Of a stretch of 64,000 bases of DNA, positions 1-8,826 are shown in pieces; the stretch's first letter is position 1; the number at the start of each line of letters is the position of its first letter. The position numbers were made by a program, and so were the translations under genes. The stretch covers positions 2,294,001 through 2,358,000 of the forward strand of contig NZ_CP012502.1 of NCBI RefSeq assembly GCF_001721685.1, written 5' to 3'. The DNA comes from Salisediminibacterium beveridgei (GTDB lineage: Bacteria > Bacillota > Bacilli > Bacillales > Salisediminibacteriaceae). The notes beneath the pieces were generated by a model. It was not told the origin of the DNA. It was given only the letters and a program-made list of their open reading frames with translations, and did not search any database.

Positions 1-2
1 AA

Positions 3-800
3 CCGCTGAACCGAAATGCCATCCGGCTCGCCAAGGAAGTTGCCAAAGAGCATCCGACGGAAGAAGCCCTGGTCGCCGGAAACATCTCAAACACGAACAT
101 TTTCGACCCGGAAGATCCCGCATCGAAAGACCAGGTCAGGGCGATGTTCGCCGAGATGATCCAATGGTCCAAAGAAGAAGGGGTGGATTTCATCAATGGC
201 GAAACCTTCTACTACCATGAAGAGGCCGTCATTGCCCTGGAGGAAATTCAGAAGCAGGACTTACCGGCCGTCATTACATTGGGGCTCATGGCGGAGAACA
301 AAATGCGTGAGGGCATGTCTGTCGAAGAATCGTGCAGGATCCTCTCGGAAAAAGGGGCGCTCGTTGTCGGCATGAACTGTTTTAGAGGACCGGATACGAT
401 GCAGCCATACCTGAAGAAAATCAGAGAAGCAGTGGACGGGTTTGTCGGAGGTTTGCCGATTCCGTACCGGACAACAGAAGAGCACCCGACGTTCTTCAAC
501 TTACCCGACGGCGGCTGCAGCTGTTCATTGCCAACGGAAACGACGTTTCCCACATCCCTCGACCCGCTTTACCATAACCGCTATGAGCTGGCCGCGTGGG
601 CAAAGGAAGCACAGGAGCTGGGTGTGAACTACATCGGCCTCTGCTGCGGCGCATCACCGGCGATGATCCGGGCGATCGCGGAAGCAACCGGCAACACAAC
701 CATCAATTCCAAGTACTCGCCAAACATGGAAAAACACTTTTTGTTTGGAAAAGATGAATCACTCAAGACCCACAATCAGGATTACCGGACAAAAGCATAG
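3..800 (+). CDS. Homocysteine S-methyltransferase family protein (5'-truncated by window edge)
   Basis: The reading frame is open from base 3 to the stop at 800, so the start lies outside the window. The protein belongs to the homocysteine S-methyltransferase (betaine/S-methylmethionine type) family, which moves a methyl group to the thiol of homocysteine held by a three-cysteine zinc site. The zinc ligands are visible: one Cys in the segment GMNCFRGPD and a C-terminal Cys pair in GLCCGASP. The methyl donor cannot be deduced. It is followed by a 14-bp hairpin. Codon use and G+C fit the metabolic flank and not the AT-rich island further right. Family assignment is firm; substrate is open. Confidence 0.8.
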   Translation, partial: PLNRNAIRLAKEVAKEHPTEEALVAGNISNTNIFDPEDPASKDQVRAMFAEMIQWSKEEGVDFINGETFYYHEEAVIALEEIQKQDLPAVITLGLMAENKMREGMSVEESCRILSEKGALVVGMNCFRGPDTMQPYLKKIREAVDGFVGGLPIPYRTTEEHPTFFNLPDGGCSCSLPTETTFPTSLDPLYHNRYELAAWAKEAQELGVNYIGLCCGASPAMIRAIAEATGNTTINSKYSPNMEKHFLFGKDESLKTHNQDYRTKA

Positions 801-811
801 AGAATACACTT

Positions 812-850
812 TGACCCCCGTCGCATAATGCCAAATTGCGACGGGGGTCA
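812..850. repeat. Perfect 14-bp hairpin with CCCCYGTCGCA core
   Basis: Bases 812-825 and 837-850 are perfect inverted copies around an 11-nt loop. It could end transcription of the methyltransferase gene, but there is no clear T-run after it. The stem core (CCCC, then GTCGCA) recurs in the hairpin at 2801-2838, so this looks like a dispersed palindromic repeat and not only a terminator. Confidence 0.6.
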
Positions 851-864
851 GTTATTGATGTTGA

Positions 865-1113
865 TTATTCTTCTACTTCTTTTAACTCAATGCGAGCTTC
901 TTTAACTAGATGCTTAGCCGCCCAAGCGTTTAGACTTTCACCCGAATACGCAGCAGCAACCGTAATCAGTTTATGCTCCTCTAGCGACAATCTCAGAACA
1001 AACTTACCGGAATATGGCTTCTCGGGTTTTACACCTTCGGCTTCGCAAAATGCAAGATAATCATCAATGGAATCCTCGAATGCTTTTTTTAGTTCAGCCA
1101 CATTATTCACCAT
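865..1113 (-). pseudogene. HicB-type antitoxin remnant (N-terminally truncated)
   Basis: The 82-residue product matches the C-terminal half of HicB antitoxins: a DYLAFCEAEG-like helix, then PEKPYSGKF and a ribbon-helix-helix-like tail with SLNAWAAKHL. HicB proteins of this type normally begin about 30 residues earlier with a beta-rich HicA-binding domain. Here that part is missing, there is no ribosome binding site before the ATG, the upstream frame meets a stop at 1147-1149, and no hicA lies next to it. I read it as a decayed solo antitoxin. An orphan DNA-binding regulator is the alternative. Confidence 0.5.
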
Positions 1114-1146
1114 AACCGCAAACGTCTTGACGCATCTCCATACATC

Positions 1147-1665
1147 CTAAACGGGTGGAATTAAAAATATGGGGACTAAAATTAAACCTAAAGTCCAAAG
1201 ATATGCTAAATGAGCCGTCTTTTCATCCCGCTCTTCATGATCACGGTTTTTAGAAACCACTGAAAAGACAAAAACAAATACCAGAAATATAAAATAACTC
1301 ATCAGTCCATATATCAAATAGCCCCAGTCCTGCGTCCAATGAAACAAGGGACCGGTTGCAAAAGCGATCATAAAAATAATAAGTGATACTGCACCGACAC
1401 CAAAAACAATGAATGGCATCTTCCGCCAAACGTCATGAACGAACAGGTTGTTTTCTTTTTTCGTTTCAAACAGAAAAATCAAATAAAAACAGCCGACGAC
1501 TATACCAACAAATAGAATGAGTGGTATACCGCTGTTTACTTGCCCGGAGGCTTGCGCTGATGCCCCTGGATTCATCGTTCCTCTTATAAGTTCAGCCAGA
1601 ATAAATATACCTATGAGTGCTGCCACCGTCAGACCTTGATAGAAATGCCATTTTGAAAGTACCAT
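1147..1665 (-). CDS. Hypothetical membrane protein, about five transmembrane segments
   Basis: The 172-residue product is very hydrophobic, with likely membrane segments near residues 8-25, 45-66, 84-106, 114-140 and 152-170. A charged loop (SKNRDHEERDEK) precedes the last segment. No family is recognised. The ATG at 1665 has a purine-rich GAGAGGG sequence upstream. It stands alone: the SDR gene to the right is transcribed in the same direction but is 294 bp away and has its own terminator. Function unknown. Confidence 0.6.
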   Translation of the reverse strand: MVLSKWHFYQGLTVAALIGIFILAELIRGTMNPGASAQASGQVNSGIPLILFVGIVVGCFYLIFLFETKKENNLFVHDVWRKMPFIVFGVGAVSLIIFMIAFATGPLFHWTQDWGYLIYGLMSYFIFLVFVFVFSVVSKNRDHEERDEKTAHLAYLWTLGLILVPIFLIPPV

Positions 1666-1914
1666 GATAACCCTCTCTTTCCAATAAATACACTATAACA
1701 CAAAGAGGTGTCATGGTGTCTCAGGAGCAATACGAATCATTGATTAAAGAAATTGAAGACATCCCAAAACACAGATAACCGAATGAGAAGCTGAATAGCG
1801 ATCACTGACTGAAACAGTTCCACATACTCAGACCCGGAAGTCCGAGGTACGAAATCAGAGGAACCTCCTGTCATCGGCGACGAAGACGGGTGGTCATAAA
1901 ACAGCTCATGAGAG

Positions 1915-1943
1915 AAAAAACTCCGCTCACGGCGGAGTTTTTT
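1915..1943 (-). terminator. Terminator after the SDR gene
   Basis: A CTCCGC / GCGGAG stem (1921-1926, 1932-1937) is flanked by an A-run on the left and a T-run on the right, so it can work in both directions. It lies just beyond the SDR stop codon at 1960. The rest of 1666-1959 shows no convincing gene. Confidence 0.8.
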
Positions 1944-1959
1944 CAGGTATTCACCTGAC

Positions 1960-2709
1960 CTATTTCGTATTCGTAAATCCTCCGTCAATCCGGATCACAT
2001 CACCGTTGATGTATTTCGCTTTTGACGTAAGTAAAAACACAACCAGTTCAGCCACTTCCGCCGATGTCCCGAGCCGTTTTTGCGGGATACCCTGTTCGGC
2101 GCTTTCTTTCATTTCCGGATTGGCTTCAAAATACTTTTTCACCATCGGGGTCTCTGTTGGACCGGGAGCCACCGCATTGACACGCAGCCCATCTTTGGCA
2201 TATTCCGCCACCATACTTTTCGTCATGCCTACCATGCCATGTTTGGTTGCCGAATAGGTGACGACGGTGCTCTGGCCAATGACACCGGCACTGGACGCCA
2301 TATTGACGATCGAACCGCCTCCATGGTTCACCATCTCTTCTGCCACGAATCGCATCCCATAGAGTGCGCCAAGCATATTGATTGCGACGATCTGTTCAAT
2401 CTCCGCCACTTCGGTCTTCAAAAATGGTTGACCGCTGCCGGAAATCCCGGCGTTGTTAAAGAAATAATCGATGCGGCCAAATGCATCTTTCGTTTCCTTT
2501 ACATAGCGCTTCACATCTTCCACCTTGGATACATCCGCTTCAATGAAAATCGCTTTCGCCCCTTTTTCTTCGACGAGTCTGACGGTTTCGTGCCCGCCGT
2601 CCTGATCAATATCCACAACCGCAATCTGCACCCCTTGTTCAGCCAATAAGAGCGCTGTGGCCTGCCCTATACCGCTTCCTGCACCTGTGATAATCGCTGT
2701 TTCACTCAT
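1960..2709 (-). CDS. SDR family NAD(P)-dependent oxidoreductase
   Basis: A classical short-chain dehydrogenase/reductase of 249 residues, the usual length. The Rossmann glycine motif TGAGSGIG is at residues 8-15, an acidic VVDID at the end of beta-2 (which favours NAD over NADP), NNAG near 86-89, active-site Ser near 139, and the catalytic pair Tyr152/Lys156 in TYSATK. The C-terminus has the family's IRIDGG signature. The ATG at 2709 has an AAGGAG ribosome binding site. It is monocistronic, with a terminator at 1915-1943. Substrate cannot be inferred; glucose-1-dehydrogenase-like and FabG-like roles are both possible. Confidence 0.85.
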   Translation of the reverse strand: MSETAIITGAGSGIGQATALLLAEQGVQIAVVDIDQDGGHETVRLVEEKGAKAIFIEADVSKVEDVKRYVKETKDAFGRIDYFFNNAGISGSGQPFLKTEVAEIEQIVAINMLGALYGMRFVAEEMVNHGGGSIVNMASSAGVIGQSTVVTYSATKHGMVGMTKSMVAEYAKDGLRVNAVAPGPTETPMVKKYFEANPEMKESAEQGIPQKRLGTSAEVAELVVFLLTSKAKYINGDVIRIDGGFTNTK

Positions 2710-2800
2710 GGTATCGTCTCCTTCAATTTAGCTTACACTTCCTCTATTCCTTGATCAGAGACGATTGAAACTGGCCAAAAAAACGTAACGAACAGAGTTC

Positions 2801-2838
2801 TGCCCCTTGTCGCATGATTGAACATGCGGCAAGGGGCA
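2801..2838. repeat. Second CCCCYGTCGCA-type hairpin
   Basis: Arms 2801-2816 and 2823-2838 pair over 16 bp with one G-T type mismatch around a 6-nt loop. There is no T-run, so it is a poor terminator for the antiporter gene on the minus strand. It shares its stem core with the hairpin at 812-850 and is likely the same repeat family. Confidence 0.55.
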
Positions 2839-2895
2839 CTTAAATGTCACTGATGAGTGGATGTATGACAGAAAACAGTCGGCCGAAGCTGATCA

Positions 2896-4089
2896 TCAAG
2901 AATCGTCACTGAGCTTCTTTGTCAGCGGATGAATCAACAGGCTCTGAAGCACAACCGACATCAGAACCACCGTAAAACTGATGGTTGCAACAATCGCCGT
3001 ATCACCGATCGGTTCGAACTCCAGGGTGAGGATCAATACGACGGAGACCACCCCTTTCAGCCCTGCCACACTGAGGATCGCCGCATGTGCAAAAGACACA
3101 CGTGGCCTTGAAAATGGCAGGACGTTGGACAAGCCATAAACGGTCACCCAGCGGATGAGCAGATACGAGATCAAAATCAAAAATGCCAAGAGCCAGGATG
3201 TATCGAGCAGGAGCTCTGCACTGACGATCCCGATGACAAGAAAGAGAAAAGAGACGAGGGTCACCTCGATAATGGTCCAGAATCCATCCAGGGAGTCACG
3301 GAAATGCCTCTCGACAGCACTTCGTTCAAACGTCCGTGACAACAGGATCCCTGCAGTCACCACCGCAATGACGCCACTGGCCCCGGCCAGTTCCGCCAGA
3401 TGAAAAGACCCGTAAGCGACGATAATGGAGAGCATGACCTGATAATGCCTGTCATGCGTCAGGTGGACCGCCCACTGCAACAGCCAGCCAAATACGAGAC
3501 CGAGTAACACACCGAACAAAATGACAAACAGAAAATTGAACGTCACCGAACCAAAGGAATATCCCTGTTCTCCGGCAACCATGCCGGCGATCAGCGTAAA
3601 GATGACAATACTCGTGCCGTCGTTTAAGAGCGACTCCCCTTCGACCATCTCAGCAAGTTCCGCATCGTCCGCCGACTGCTTCAAAATCGAGACCACCGAT
3701 ACCGGATCCGTCGGGGTCAGGATCGCCGCAATCAACAGCGCCACCAGAAAAGGCAGGTCAAAAAAGAGTGACCCGAGAAGGTAAATGGCGCCACCAAGGG
3801 CAAAGACGGTGATGAGAAGCCCGATCGTCGCCTGGCTGATGATCCAGACCGACAGTCGCTTAAAATCCTGAAACGGAAATTGATAGGCCGATACAAATAA
3901 CAAGGCCGGTAAAAAGACATCATACATCAGTTCCCCGGTCAGGGAAATCTCCCGGTACACCGGTACAAACGACAAACCGATCCCGATGAGGACGAGCAGC
4001 ACAGGTACAGGGACGTTCTCCTTATGCGTATCCAATGTGAAAATCAGATACCCCACCAACAGCAGACTGATGACGACAAGCACATCCAT
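2896..4089 (-). CDS. CPA1-family cation:proton antiporter (NhaP-like)
   Basis: The product is a polytopic membrane protein of 397 residues with about 11-12 hydrophobic segments. It carries the CPA1 hallmarks: TPTDPVS at residues 125-131 and EGESLLNDGT at 150-159, whose acidic residues bind the cation and proton. It should exchange Na+ or K+ for H+ at the cytoplasmic membrane. I place the start at 4089, because GGAGGGG lies six bases upstream; an ATG 15 bases earlier would put this site inside the gene. It follows the amidase by 67 bases with no terminator, so it may belong to the TPP-riboswitch operon. No cytoplasmic regulatory tail is present. Confidence 0.85.
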   Translation of the reverse strand: MDVLVVISLLLVGYLIFTLDTHKENVPVPVLLVLIGIGLSFVPVYREISLTGELMYDVFLPALLFVSAYQFPFQDFKRLSVWIISQATIGLLITVFALGGAIYLLGSLFFDLPFLVALLIAAILTPTDPVSVVSILKQSADDAELAEMVEGESLLNDGTSIVIFTLIAGMVAGEQGYSFGSVTFNFLFVILFGVLLGLVFGWLLQWAVHLTHDRHYQVMLSIIVAYGSFHLAELAGASGVIAVVTAGILLSRTFERSAVERHFRDSLDGFWTIIEVTLVSFLFLVIGIVSAELLLDTSWLLAFLILISYLLIRWVTVYGLSNVLPFSRPRVSFAHAAILSVAGLKGVVSVVLILTLEFEPIGDTAIVATISFTVVLMSVVLQSLLIHPLTKKLSDDS

Positions 4090-4156
4090 CCCGTACCCCT
4101 CCATCCGTCAATCGGTTTCGACCTGCCCGGGTCGAGACGCCGGTTGTCACCACTGT

Positions 4157-5605
4157 TTAGCTAAAGCGCAGTACCTCTTCTTCAATTAACTCTCCGACAT
4201 GCAGTAAATCCATATCGCTTTTGGCTTTCCCGATCAGGGTGATGCCCACCGGTTCACCGGTTTCACGCTTATACCCCGGCAAGGTCAGTGCCGGATAGCC
4301 GGACGTGGCGTACAGGGTTGTCGCGTAGTTACTGATCGTCACCAGCACATCCACGTGCTGGAAGGCCTCGTCCAGTGCCGCTTTGGCAACGGCCTGATTA
4401 TGAGCCACCTGCTCTTCGATCTCTGATGCGGTGAACGTCTGGGTACTCGACTCGACGAGCAGATCCTGCCCGTGCGGAGAGCGGTTCTTTTCATCCTCGA
4501 GGTTAAAGGCAACCACATCTTTCAACGTGGCGGGCTGTGAACTCTCTTTAAAAAAGGCTTTGACCCCTTCGTTGAACTCATACTTCAGCACATCCACAAT
4601 ATTCAGCCGATGGGCTTCGGGTGCGACGGTAATCCCTTGCACACCGGCACCGGTTTTCGCCATCCGCTGACGAAAATCCGCCAATACCGCTTCATCTTCT
4701 CCCCGGTAAACGTCTTTCAGCGCCTCGTCCTCGAGAAACCCGAACGTGTACTTCGACAAGGGTAATCTTCGATCCGCAAGCAGCCCGTCAAGGGTTTCCA
4801 TGCCCGCCAGCAGATAGTAGCAGTCCCGGACGGTGTTCGCCATCGGACCTGCGGTATCATGGGATTTGGCAACGGGTATGATGCCTTCCTGGGGGACGGT
4901 TGTGAGCGTCGGTTTCAGCCCGACGATGCCGTTTTGACTGGCGGGATAAATCACCGAACCGGCGGTTTCCGTCCCGATCGCCACAGGGCTCATGCGCTTT
5001 GCTACCGCCACCCCGCTCCCTGCGCTGGAGCCGCCCACATCAAAGGAGCCATACGGATTCTTCGCCTGACCCCCGACGGCGGAATAACCGTTGGCACTTT
5101 TCGTCGTCATGAAGTTCGCCCATTCGGACAGATTCGTCTTCCCGAGAATGAGCGCCCCTTTCGCTTTTAAACGCTTGATGATCGCTGCGTCCTGTTTCGG
5201 CATAAAATCCTTCAGGTATACTGCACCACCGGTCGTCGGCATCTCCGTTGTGGCGATGTTATCCTTCACCAGCACCGGGATCCCGTATAACGGATCGTGT
5301 CTCTCCAAATAATCCAGCTTCCTCGCTTCACTGATCACCGCCTGATTCAGGGTAATGACGGCGCGACTGTCATGATGAAGCAGCACCTGGTTATAGAAAG
5401 CCTTGGCGATGTCTTCATAAGTCGCCATCTCCTCTTTCACCATCTTCTGAAGACCGGCAATATCACTGGCTGTAATCCGCTTCATCAGCGCCTCATCCAT
5501 GTCGAATGGTTCCCCGTAGAGATCGACCTGCTCACTGGAGTGCGGGGGTTCAACGTATTGCTTTGTAATCTGATTCTGTAAGTATGCATCGCTGTTAAAT
5601 GCCAT
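4157..5605 (-). CDS. Amidase signature family enzyme
   Basis: A Ser-cisSer-Lys amidase of 482 residues. The catalytic Lys is in VKDNI (Lys114), the cis-Ser in GGSSAGSG (Ser193/194) and the nucleophile in GTETAGS (Ser217). The family hydrolyses amides ranging from peptides to small aryl amides; the substrate is not evident. The frame is open for 38 more codons upstream, but the ATG at 5605 has GAAGGA at good spacing and the extra stretch overlaps the preceding SDR gene, so I use 5605. It lies 53 bases after the SDR gene and probably shares its TPP-riboswitch transcript. A role in salvage or modification of a thiamine-related amide would fit that, but is only inferred. Confidence 0.8.
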   Translation of the reverse strand: MAFNSDAYLQNQITKQYVEPPHSSEQVDLYGEPFDMDEALMKRITASDIAGLQKMVKEEMATYEDIAKAFYNQVLLHHDSRAVITLNQAVISEARKLDYLERHDPLYGIPVLVKDNIATTEMPTTGGAVYLKDFMPKQDAAIIKRLKAKGALILGKTNLSEWANFMTTKSANGYSAVGGQAKNPYGSFDVGGSSAGSGVAVAKRMSPVAIGTETAGSVIYPASQNGIVGLKPTLTTVPQEGIIPVAKSHDTAGPMANTVRDCYYLLAGMETLDGLLADRRLPLSKYTFGFLEDEALKDVYRGEDEAVLADFRQRMAKTGAGVQGITVAPEAHRLNIVDVLKYEFNEGVKAFFKESSQPATLKDVVAFNLEDEKNRSPHGQDLLVESSTQTFTASEIEEQVAHNQAVAKAALDEAFQHVDVLVTISNYATTLYATSGYPALTLPGYKRETGEPVGITLIGKAKSDMDLLHVGELIEEEVLRFS

Positions 5606-5658
5606 TATTTCACGTCCTTCTGTCGATTTTGCATGTGCCCTGCCATAAGACACGGCTG

Positions 5659-6420
5659 CTATTTCATGACAAGTCCGCCGTCCACAATCAGATTCTGCCC
5701 GGTGACTGCTCTCGACCATTCGGAGGCAAAGAATAAGGTCACATCCGCCAGTTCATCAGGGGTCGTGACTTTTTGCAACGGGGTTGTGGCCTCGATGATG
5801 TCAAAGACCTCCCTTGTGGTCACCGCACTGGCGTCGGTTTCCCGAAGGAGCCCGCCGGAGATCATATTCACGGTAATACCGTCGGCCCCCAGTTCCTTGG
5901 CGAAGTTTCTCGTCAGTCCGAGTAGTCCCGCTTTTCCTGTTGTATATTCATGGTAGGCCACCACCGGATTTTGCACCAGATTCGTGCCGATGTTAATAAT
6001 GCGGCCGAATTCCGCTTCTTTCATATCCGCAAGACAGGCCTGGATCGTATGAAATGACCCCCTCACACTGCCTTCCAGTTGGGTTTGAAAGTCGGACCAG
6101 CTCAGCTCTCCCACCGGCTTTTGTTCCCCAGGATCAAAACGGAAATCCACGAGGGCGTTGTTGACGATCGTTGTGATCGGCTGATCGAAATGCGCTTTCC
6201 CCTGATCCACCATGCTTCTCACATCATCTTCCGAGCGGACATCGGCCTGAATGGCAATGGCCTTATCACCCAGCTCCTCAACCAGTGCCAGCGCCTTTTC
6301 TTCACTTTGATAATAATTGACAATGACATTTGCGCCTTCACGAACGAAGCTTCTGGCAATGCTTGCCCCTAACCCACGACTGGCTCCAGTAATCAACACG
6401 GTTTGCGCTGAAATTTTCAT
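5659..6420 (-). CDS. SDR oxidoreductase (FabG-like) under TPP riboswitch
   Basis: A short-chain dehydrogenase of 253 residues with the cofactor motif TGASRGLG (residues 11-18), a VNNA motif near 86 (the usual Gly is Leu here), and the catalytic pair Tyr159/Lys163. The normal active-site Ser position reads Thr in NIGTN, a mild oddity. The ATG at 6420 has a GAGGAGG ribosome binding site. The mRNA leader contains a TPP riboswitch and terminator (6448-6590), so expression should fall when thiamine pyrophosphate is plentiful. Oxidoreductases of this type under THI elements have been predicted in comparative studies of thiamine regulons (oarX, from memory). The reaction is unknown. Confidence 0.8.
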   Translation of the reverse strand: MKISAQTVLITGASRGLGASIARSFVREGANVIVNYYQSEEKALALVEELGDKAIAIQADVRSEDDVRSMVDQGKAHFDQPITTIVNNALVDFRFDPGEQKPVGELSWSDFQTQLEGSVRGSFHTIQACLADMKEAEFGRIINIGTNLVQNPVVAYHEYTTGKAGLLGLTRNFAKELGADGITVNMISGGLLRETDASAVTTREVFDIIEATTPLQKVTTPDELADVTLFFASEWSRAVTGQNLIVDGGLVMK

Positions 6421-6447
6421 GTGTCATCCTCCTCGTTATCCAGGGAC

Positions 6448-6493
6448 AAAAAAAGATCCAGTTCCTTTGAAACCTGATCAAAGCAGCTGGATC
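6448..6493 (-). terminator. Riboswitch-controlled terminator
   Basis: On the minus strand a GATCCAG/CTGGATC stem (6487-6493 with 6455-6461) and an inner CTTTGA/TCAAAG stem are followed by seven T residues (6454-6448). It sits between the TPP aptamer and the ribosome binding site of the SDR gene, the normal expression platform position in Gram-positive bacteria. Confidence 0.8.
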
Positions 6494-6498
6494 CACTT

Positions 6499-6590
6499 GG
6501 CTACTTTCCCACGCTGGCATAATCCAGATCAGGTCCCAAGGGTCAAAAAGTGCTCCTTTTCTCTCAGCCGGAACAAACCGGCTCCCCCAG
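6499..6590 (-). promoter_or_regulatory. TPP riboswitch (THI element)
   Basis: Read on the minus strand, the conserved aptamer blocks appear in order: GGGGGAGCC, GGCTGAGAG (6561-6569), GACCCTTGGGACCTGATCTG, ATGCCAGCG and GGGAAAG. These are the standard thiamine pyrophosphate aptamer elements (the GGCTGAGA and ACCTGAT cores). It precedes a terminator and the SDR-amidase-antiporter gene run. Recognition by sequence is strong. Confidence 0.93.
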
Positions 6591-6599
6591 TAGTGCAAT

Positions 6600-6891
6600 T
6601 ATTCTGTTAATATCATCATACTATGGGGAGGGAAGGAAGCACAATGAAAAGGTTGAACGGGTGTATAACGGCGCATTTCCCCGCTGAATAATCAGAGGTA
6701 TCTTGCCGGCATATTTGCCCATCATTAAACAAATATTTTCATATTTAGATATACGTGGTTTGATAGCACTACGATTCATAAAACTCCACTTGCTTCTCGA
6801 TACGAATAATCTCAACCTAAACTAAAACCATTATTACATTCGGCGGTTTCATTTTATTGGATCAACACTCTCCACAATTATTAATGATTGA
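6600..6891. other. Gene-free stretch at the left edge of the AT-rich island
   Basis: No convincing gene is present. A short minus-strand frame here lacks a ribosome binding site and any recognisable feature. G+C falls visibly across this stretch, which marks the change from the metabolic flank to the island. I see no tRNA end, direct repeat or insertion sequence terminus. Confidence 0.5.
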
Positions 6892-6895
6892 ATGA

Positions 6896-7900
6896 CTATA
6901 AAATCGTTTTTTCAATGATCTTACGGATCAATTCTAGAAATTTGGTTTCTTTGAAATCAAAGTTTTTAAAGTCTTTCGAATGAATGATTAACCTTAAAAC
7001 GTCATGATTCTCTCCATTCACAACAGGGTTCATGTGAGACGTATCCGTAGGGTGATCAACTTCGCTTTTAAACGGCAGACCGATTGCTGATTTGAGTTCT
7101 GCGATTGAAAACGTCCCTGAAGGATAATCCAGATCAATTCTCAGATGATCAATGCCTCTATGAATTTTACCCCAAATAGGGGAGCGCACTTTCCATGATA
7201 AGCCTGAAGTACTTAAAATGTTGAAACTCTCATTTTCCTGATTGTATACTTCAACTTTGCATTTTGGGAAAGATTCAATAAGGTTAATAAATGAGGCCCG
7301 TTTATGAGCTATGATATCCTTTTTTCCATCTTCAATAATCGTATCCAAAAAAGCATCTAAAGCTCTTTTCATCCTGGTCATTTCAACTGCAATTCGATGT
7401 GCTGTTTCATCTGCATCGTCCAGATTGATTACAACAAATTGTTTATACAAAGGTTCCCCTGTACGAAACTCCAAATTGATCCCTTCATGTTCTGCAGCCT
7501 TTATGGCCATTTTCAATACTTCTTCAGGAAGTTCCATCATTCTATCTTTCAATTCCTTTAAACAACGAATCGAGAGTCTGATACAATCCGCATTTTCCAT
7601 GTCTCTATATTTACGGATATCCCAGTATCGGACAGAAATCTGATTTTCTTTTTTTCCATAATGTCTTCCATTCCAATCGAACTCAGGGTAAAGATCTCCT
7701 TTGCCAATTTTATTCGTATCATTTGAAAATTGCATGACCCAAGCTACATTTTTTGAATGACTGTTTTCCCATGCACTGTTTGTGTATTCAGCTGTATCCG
7801 AGAATATACGATTTAAAAATTGCGTCAATTGTTCTTCTGCGAATTTTAACGCAAAGTAGTCATTTATGTATAATTTTCCTGCACGGTTGAGTTCATTCAT
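6896..7900 (-). CDS. Hypothetical protein paired with a PD-(D/E)XK nuclease
   Basis: The 334-residue product is soluble and mixed alpha/beta, with no motif I recognise. The ATG at 7900 has GAGGTGG nine bases upstream; a GTG 12 bases earlier is an alternative. Its start overlaps the stop of the nuclease gene by 8 bases, so the two are probably translationally coupled and act together. Its AT-rich composition matches the island. It may be the partner of the nuclease (specificity, sensing or immunity), but nothing in the sequence decides this. Confidence 0.6.
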   Translation of the reverse strand: MNELNRAGKLYINDYFALKFAEEQLTQFLNRIFSDTAEYTNSAWENSHSKNVAWVMQFSNDTNKIGKGDLYPEFDWNGRHYGKKENQISVRYWDIRKYRDMENADCIRLSIRCLKELKDRMMELPEEVLKMAIKAAEHEGINLEFRTGEPLYKQFVVINLDDADETAHRIAVEMTRMKRALDAFLDTIIEDGKKDIIAHKRASFINLIESFPKCKVEVYNQENESFNILSTSGLSWKVRSPIWGKIHRGIDHLRIDLDYPSGTFSIAELKSAIGLPFKSEVDHPTDTSHMNPVVNGENHDVLRLIIHSKDFKNFDFKETKFLELIRKIIEKTIL

Positions 7901-8741
7901 TCTCTCTGCCACCTCTCACAATATCAAATAAACGATTGTATTCCTCCACTGACTTCAGTAATGCCGTTGCTCTAGGGATGAAATAATCATGTTCTCTGAT
8001 CTCACAAGCACGAGAAAGCAAATCCAAAAACAGATTTGCTTTATTTTTATAAGGGCCCATACTCAAATCCATTAATAAACGTCTCAGATTTTCGATAGCC
8101 GTTTGAGAATAATCTTTTTCATTTAAAAGAGGGATCAGTCTTTCTGTTAATTCTTTATGGGATAGGGATACCCAATCAGGACTTGAACCAGAAGCTTTTT
8201 TTGTTGGGGTCAGATATATTTTAACCACTTCAACATCTTTCAATGATTCATTCTGTTCAATTGCCTTTGCATATCGATTTAATTGACTGAACTCGGTTTC
8301 ATTATTGTTACTTTCACCACTGAATATCTTCTGTTCAATACAGATTGCAAAATCGTGCCCTTTTATAAGGATGTCCAGATAGCTCTGAACACCCTGAACG
8401 ATTCCCAACGGGTATTCAGCAAAGACTTCACACTCTTCAGACCAGTTCTCAGCGAGCCCTGCTTTTAACGCTTCCTGGTTGAAAGCAGCTTTCAACACCC
8501 GATCATTAAAACCATGCAAATACCGATGATTTAAATAGTACGTTAAGTATTTTGTATAGCGAACTTCATGAGATCCGTGTCCGCATACAGATAATACTGG
8601 TGTCGGTAATCCATGACAAGAAATATCCTTTAGCCGGTTAATCAATAAATCAATTTGACATTTCATTTCCTGGTTCACTTCTTTCGAAATTCGATCAATC
8701 GTACATTCAATCTCTTTTATATCATAAGCCATTATCCCCAT
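7893..8741 (-). CDS. PD-(D/E)XK nuclease superfamily protein
   Basis: The 282-residue product contains the core D-x(n)-ExK pattern of the PDDEXK_4-like group: Asp123 in YLDILI, then Glu136 and Lys138 in IEQKIFSGE, followed by a QLNRYAKAI helix. A likely metal-dependent DNase. The start at 8741 is chosen because GGAGGAG lies directly before that ATG and inside the longer frame. It overlaps the next gene, forming a two-gene unit. Such nucleases are common in anti-phage loci, where they are usually coupled to a sensor; no sensor domain is visible in either product. Confidence 0.75.
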   Translation of the reverse strand: MGIMAYDIKEIECTIDRISKEVNQEMKCQIDLLINRLKDISCHGLPTPVLSVCGHGSHEVRYTKYLTYYLNHRYLHGFNDRVLKAAFNQEALKAGLAENWSEECEVFAEYPLGIVQGVQSYLDILIKGHDFAICIEQKIFSGESNNNETEFSQLNRYAKAIEQNESLKDVEVVKIYLTPTKKASGSSPDWVSLSHKELTERLIPLLNEKDYSQTAIENLRRLLMDLSMGPYKNKANLFLDLLSRACEIREHDYFIPRATALLKSVEEYNRLFDIVRGGRENE

Positions 8742-8826
8742 CAGCTCCTCCTGGAACATATACGCTTCGTGGCAAAACTCTTTACAGACGATTCACTAAT
8801 ATCGGCTTAAAAAACCAGCTCTAAAG

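Noticed and set aside
1737..1988. Minus-strand frame of 83 codons
   Set aside because: It overlaps the SDR end and crosses the terminator hairpin; no ribosome binding site and no protein-like composition.
6621..6815. Minus-strand frame of 64 codons
   Set aside because: No ribosome binding site, no recognisable motif, AT-rich spacer composition.
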